Shown: positions 61,194 through 64,000 of the stretch, piece by piece
Numbering within the stretch: position 1 is the stretch's first letter
Layout: the number at the start of each line of letters is the position of its first letter
Assembly: GCF_954871325.1 (NCBI RefSeq)
Contig: NC_088778.1
Span: 23,483,120 to 23,547,119, forward strand
Length of the DNA: 64,000 nt
DNA from: Gordionus sp. m RMFG-2023
Lineage: Eukaryota > Nematomorpha > Gordioida > Chordodea > Parachordodidae
Direction: 5' to 3'
Made by a program: the position numbers and the translations under genes
Notes under the pieces: model-generated
What the model saw: the letters and a program-made list of their open reading frames with translations, nothing else
The model's database searches: none
What the model was told of the DNA's origin: nothing

Positions 61194-62386
61194 CCAATAT
61201 TCAGGGGCACTGCGAATACTTGTATTTAAGATACAAGTTGTATCTTGTACTTAGTATCTTTCTTACATTTTTAATAAGATACTAGTATCTGTATCAAAAA
61301 TTCTTCATTCTAAAAAGAATCTTGCATCTTTTTCATTTTCATTTTCTTGACAAAAGATACAATACAAGTTCTTTTTAATATTCATGTTTATAATTTTACA
61401 CATCACATATAAATCTTATTTTTTTCGAGAATTTTTTATTAATTTCTTTATTTTTTTTCACCATATTTTAAATATTATGGAAATCAAAATTAGCTGGAAA
61501 ATTTACAACTAAGGTAGATAGATAAAAAATAATAACACCAAAACGAAATAAGTAAAGAATATATTATATATATAAATATAACTCGATATAGAATATCATT
61601 ACCAATACATTTATTTAATTTGTAGGATTTAACACTCACGGTAGTGAAATTTAAATTTTGGGAATAAGTTCCCGTGAATCAAATTCAAATCTTAAAATTT
61701 TATATGGAAATTTTTTTAAAATAAAAGTTAAAAAAGACAATGAACAGGCTAGATGAAAAATCTTTATATACAAAAAATGATAAAGGTTTAAACATAAATT
61801 TTGTTAAAGTAACAATTGGGAGATTTTGGCATTGGGACACAAAACCTAAATATAAAATAAAAATAAAAAAAAATATATACTAAAATATGATTATATATCT
61901 TTATTAAATAAATAACTATAATCAAATACAAAGTGAAAAACATAATCAAAATAAAAGAAAAATAAAAGTAAAAAATTAAAATCTAAGTTAAACAAAAATA
62001 ATAATTTTTCGCATCATAATTTTTATATTATATATCTTTTCTTTAATCAACATTTACATAGTCTAAATTTGCATCGAGATTTATTTCTTTTTTCTTGAGT
62101 AGATTTGAAAATCTTTCGGTTTCGTAATTATGTTAAAAAGTAATTTGCCTATCTTTCGTTTTTCTTAATCTAGTAAATTTGAATATTACCACAATTACAA
62201 CACATATTAAAGTATATTATTTATGTGAGGTTAAAAGAGGCATAGGTTATGATATTTACAGGGAAGGCAGGAGAGGCAAGACTGATATTATTTAAAATTC
62301 ATTTTAATCTTTTATTTTTCTTTCTCTATCAATACTAAAAATTTTACAACTATATATATTATTATTTTAATACTATTTACATATAT

Positions 62387-62466
62387 ACAATTTACAATTT
62401 GTTTTAAGGTTACTTTAAGAAAAGTTACAATTTACAATTTGTTTTAATGTTACTTTAAGAAAAGTT
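62387..62466. repeat. Two-copy 40-bp tandem repeat
   Basis: Unit ACAATTTACAATTTGTTTTA followed by AGGTTACTTTAAGAAAAGTT; the second copy differs by one base. It lies inside hAT element C. Confidence 0.85.
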
Positions 62467-62589
62467 ATCTTAACGTTTTACATATACAAATACGATATCT
62501 TTTTTAAAGGTCATTAAAATATATAAAGTTTATGCAAAATTTATATATTAACAGGTTATCAAAAATTCAAGTTTATAATATTGTCTATC

Positions 62590-63095
62590 TAAATTAAAGG
62601 CTGCCCAAGATGGTATGGGCAAAAAATTTTAAGAAAATATCTTCCTATGATTTAATTATAATGAGGTTTTTTTGACAACTATATCATATCCATATTTTAA
62701 TAACTTATGGATTGAGTCAGATGTTAAAAAAAAATACTTTCAAAATATATTAATAAAAGAAGCCCTAAATATATTACTAGGTATATAATCAAGCTCAAAC
62801 TATAACACCAATTGATTTAACATCTAATAATGAAAATGATGATTATTTTTCTTTTGGTTAAACAAATGTTGCTGAGTTCAATAATACTAATAACATTGGA
62901 GGTTTAAATTATAAGAAAGTCGAAATACATTATAAATGCTTAATTATTCTTCCATTAAGGAAATTTTTTATAAATAATAATGCAATACCTATATCCAATT
63001 GAAAGGTTATTTAGTTTTAGCACAATATTAAGTACACCGAAACGGCAAAGAACTAATGATAAATTGTGTAAAAATTTTAATTATTTTATAAAATA
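62590..63095 (+). pseudogene. Decayed transposase of hAT element C
   Basis: Plus strand, in order: LLTTISYPYFNNLWIESDVKK-like text near 62670-62730 (hAT pattern LLATILDPRFK--WF), then NNAIPIS near 62980 and STPKRQRTNDKL near 63035-63065, the end of the dimerisation domain. The frame is interrupted. Confidence 0.6.
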
Positions 63096-63501
63096 ATGAA
63101 TCTATTTTAAATAATCTTTTGTAAATTAATATTTCACCTCCCATTAAAAATACTAGTCTCCCTTCCCTATCTACGCTAATAATGGGCTATTACTACTATT
63201 AAAATGCCTGATTATTATAATTAACTCATCATTAAATACTTTATTAATTACTATAAATATTCATTCTTATTACATGTTTAAGTTATGTTCTTCACAAATA
63301 AATAATAAAACTGTATTTTATAAACTATTCTAATTTAATTGGTAATGATAATTTAAAAGTATCTTATTTTTAAGATACTCTAATTAGGCAAAAGATATTT
63401 TATCTTTTTGATATTTTGAAAAAGATTATCTGTATCTAAGATTCATTTTTTCACAAAAAATCTGTATCTGTTAGATTGGAGGATGCCCAACTGCCAATAT
63501 T

Positions 63502-64000
63502 ATATAATAAAGTATTATCAACTATATGTATACTTACATTTTATAAAGAAATCTCTTATGCATATTTGGATCTTAAAAATATTTTTAGGAAGAGGCATTG
63601 TAATTAAATTTAAGAATGAATAATATAGTTGATTAGTGATTTTGATCTAGGCTAATAACAATATTAAATTTGTTAATTTTCAATTATTAAACGATTATAT
63701 TTATTTAATTAGGGTTATAAAATAATTTAAATAATAAAAATCAATTAAATTTCAATTGTTAATGCTAAATTAATATTTAGACATTAGTGATATTGATATT
63801 CCATTTTTAACACAGAATTTGATTGCAAGCTGACATAGTGAAAATATAATTTATATGTACTAATCTAATTTAAAAATTAAAATCCACTTAAAAAATTCAT
63901 ATAGTCTTAATTTTTAAATAATAAAAATCTAATAATTAAAATAGCACTAATTTAATAAGAATTTAAATAGTCTAATTAATTTTTAAATATAAATCAAATC
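63502..64000. other. Right edge, AT-rich, no feature seen
   Basis: No open frame, repeat pair or motif above background. Confidence 0.5.

Larger units (their letters stand above)
61202..63493 (+). mobile_element. hAT element C, 8-bp target duplication CCAATATT
   Basis: Left end CAGGGGCACTGCGAATACTT; right end GGAGGATGCCCAACTG. CCAATATT flanks at 61194-61201 and 63494-63501. Both subterminal regions carry many AAGATAC/GTATCTT motifs (61226-61380 and 63355-63475). The interior holds only a decayed transposase. It sits just upstream of NUP155, so it may affect its promoter. Confidence 0.88.

Noticed and set aside
1-64000. LTR elements, Polintons, other capsid- or envelope-bearing elements, CRISPR arrays, rRNA genes
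   Set aside because: Looked for paired long direct repeats, characteristic protein motifs and conserved RNA blocks; none seen.

Overview
The window is strongly AT-rich nuclear DNA from an animal. Coding sequence stands out as short islands of higher G+C separated by AT-rich introns. Three conserved animal genes can be assembled by homology, intron phase and splice sites. Their proteins are quite diverged from vertebrate relatives, so the species looks like a fast-evolving invertebrate. I cannot place it in a phylum.

Layout: (1) 134-3655, + strand: 3' part of a voltage-gated K+ channel beta subunit (KCNAB/Hyperkinetic-type aldo-keto reductase), cut by the window edge. Its UGA stop lies in the readthrough context UGA-CUAG and opens onto a 56-codon coding-like extension ending at 3826. 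(2) 5378-20561, - strand: a complete seven-exon GFOD-type (Gfo/Idh/MocA) gene. Its 12.7-kb intron 3 (7298-20000) is a transposon nest: a DUF4371-type hAT fragment, a LINE fragment, a hAT element with 8-bp target duplications, and a second hAT whose transposase frame is split by a Sola-like element with ~0.6-kb inverted repeats. (3) 20975-22500: a decayed LINE. (4) 25014-25944, + strand: an unrecognised four-exon gene for a 108-residue secreted Cys/Tyr-rich protein, including a 16-nt microexon. (5) 29091-60655, - strand: a 27-exon nucleoporin NUP155/Nup170 gene, about 1,700 residues, with introns from 39 nt to 5.7 kb. Its introns hold several miniature elements, solo Sola-like ends, a LINE fragment and two unexplained + strand coding-like patches. 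(6) 61202-63493: a third hAT element with 8-bp target duplications, just upstream of NUP155.

The genes do not look functionally linked (ion-channel subunit, oxidoreductase-like protein, secreted peptide, nuclear pore scaffold). No prokaryotic features, CRISPR array, LTR element, Polinton or rRNA were seen. Items most worth a second look: the UGA-CUAG extension, the Cys/Tyr-rich secreted protein, the + strand patch at 56.43-56.85 kb, and the Sola-in-hAT insertion whose removal with one 4-bp duplicate restores the hAT frame.
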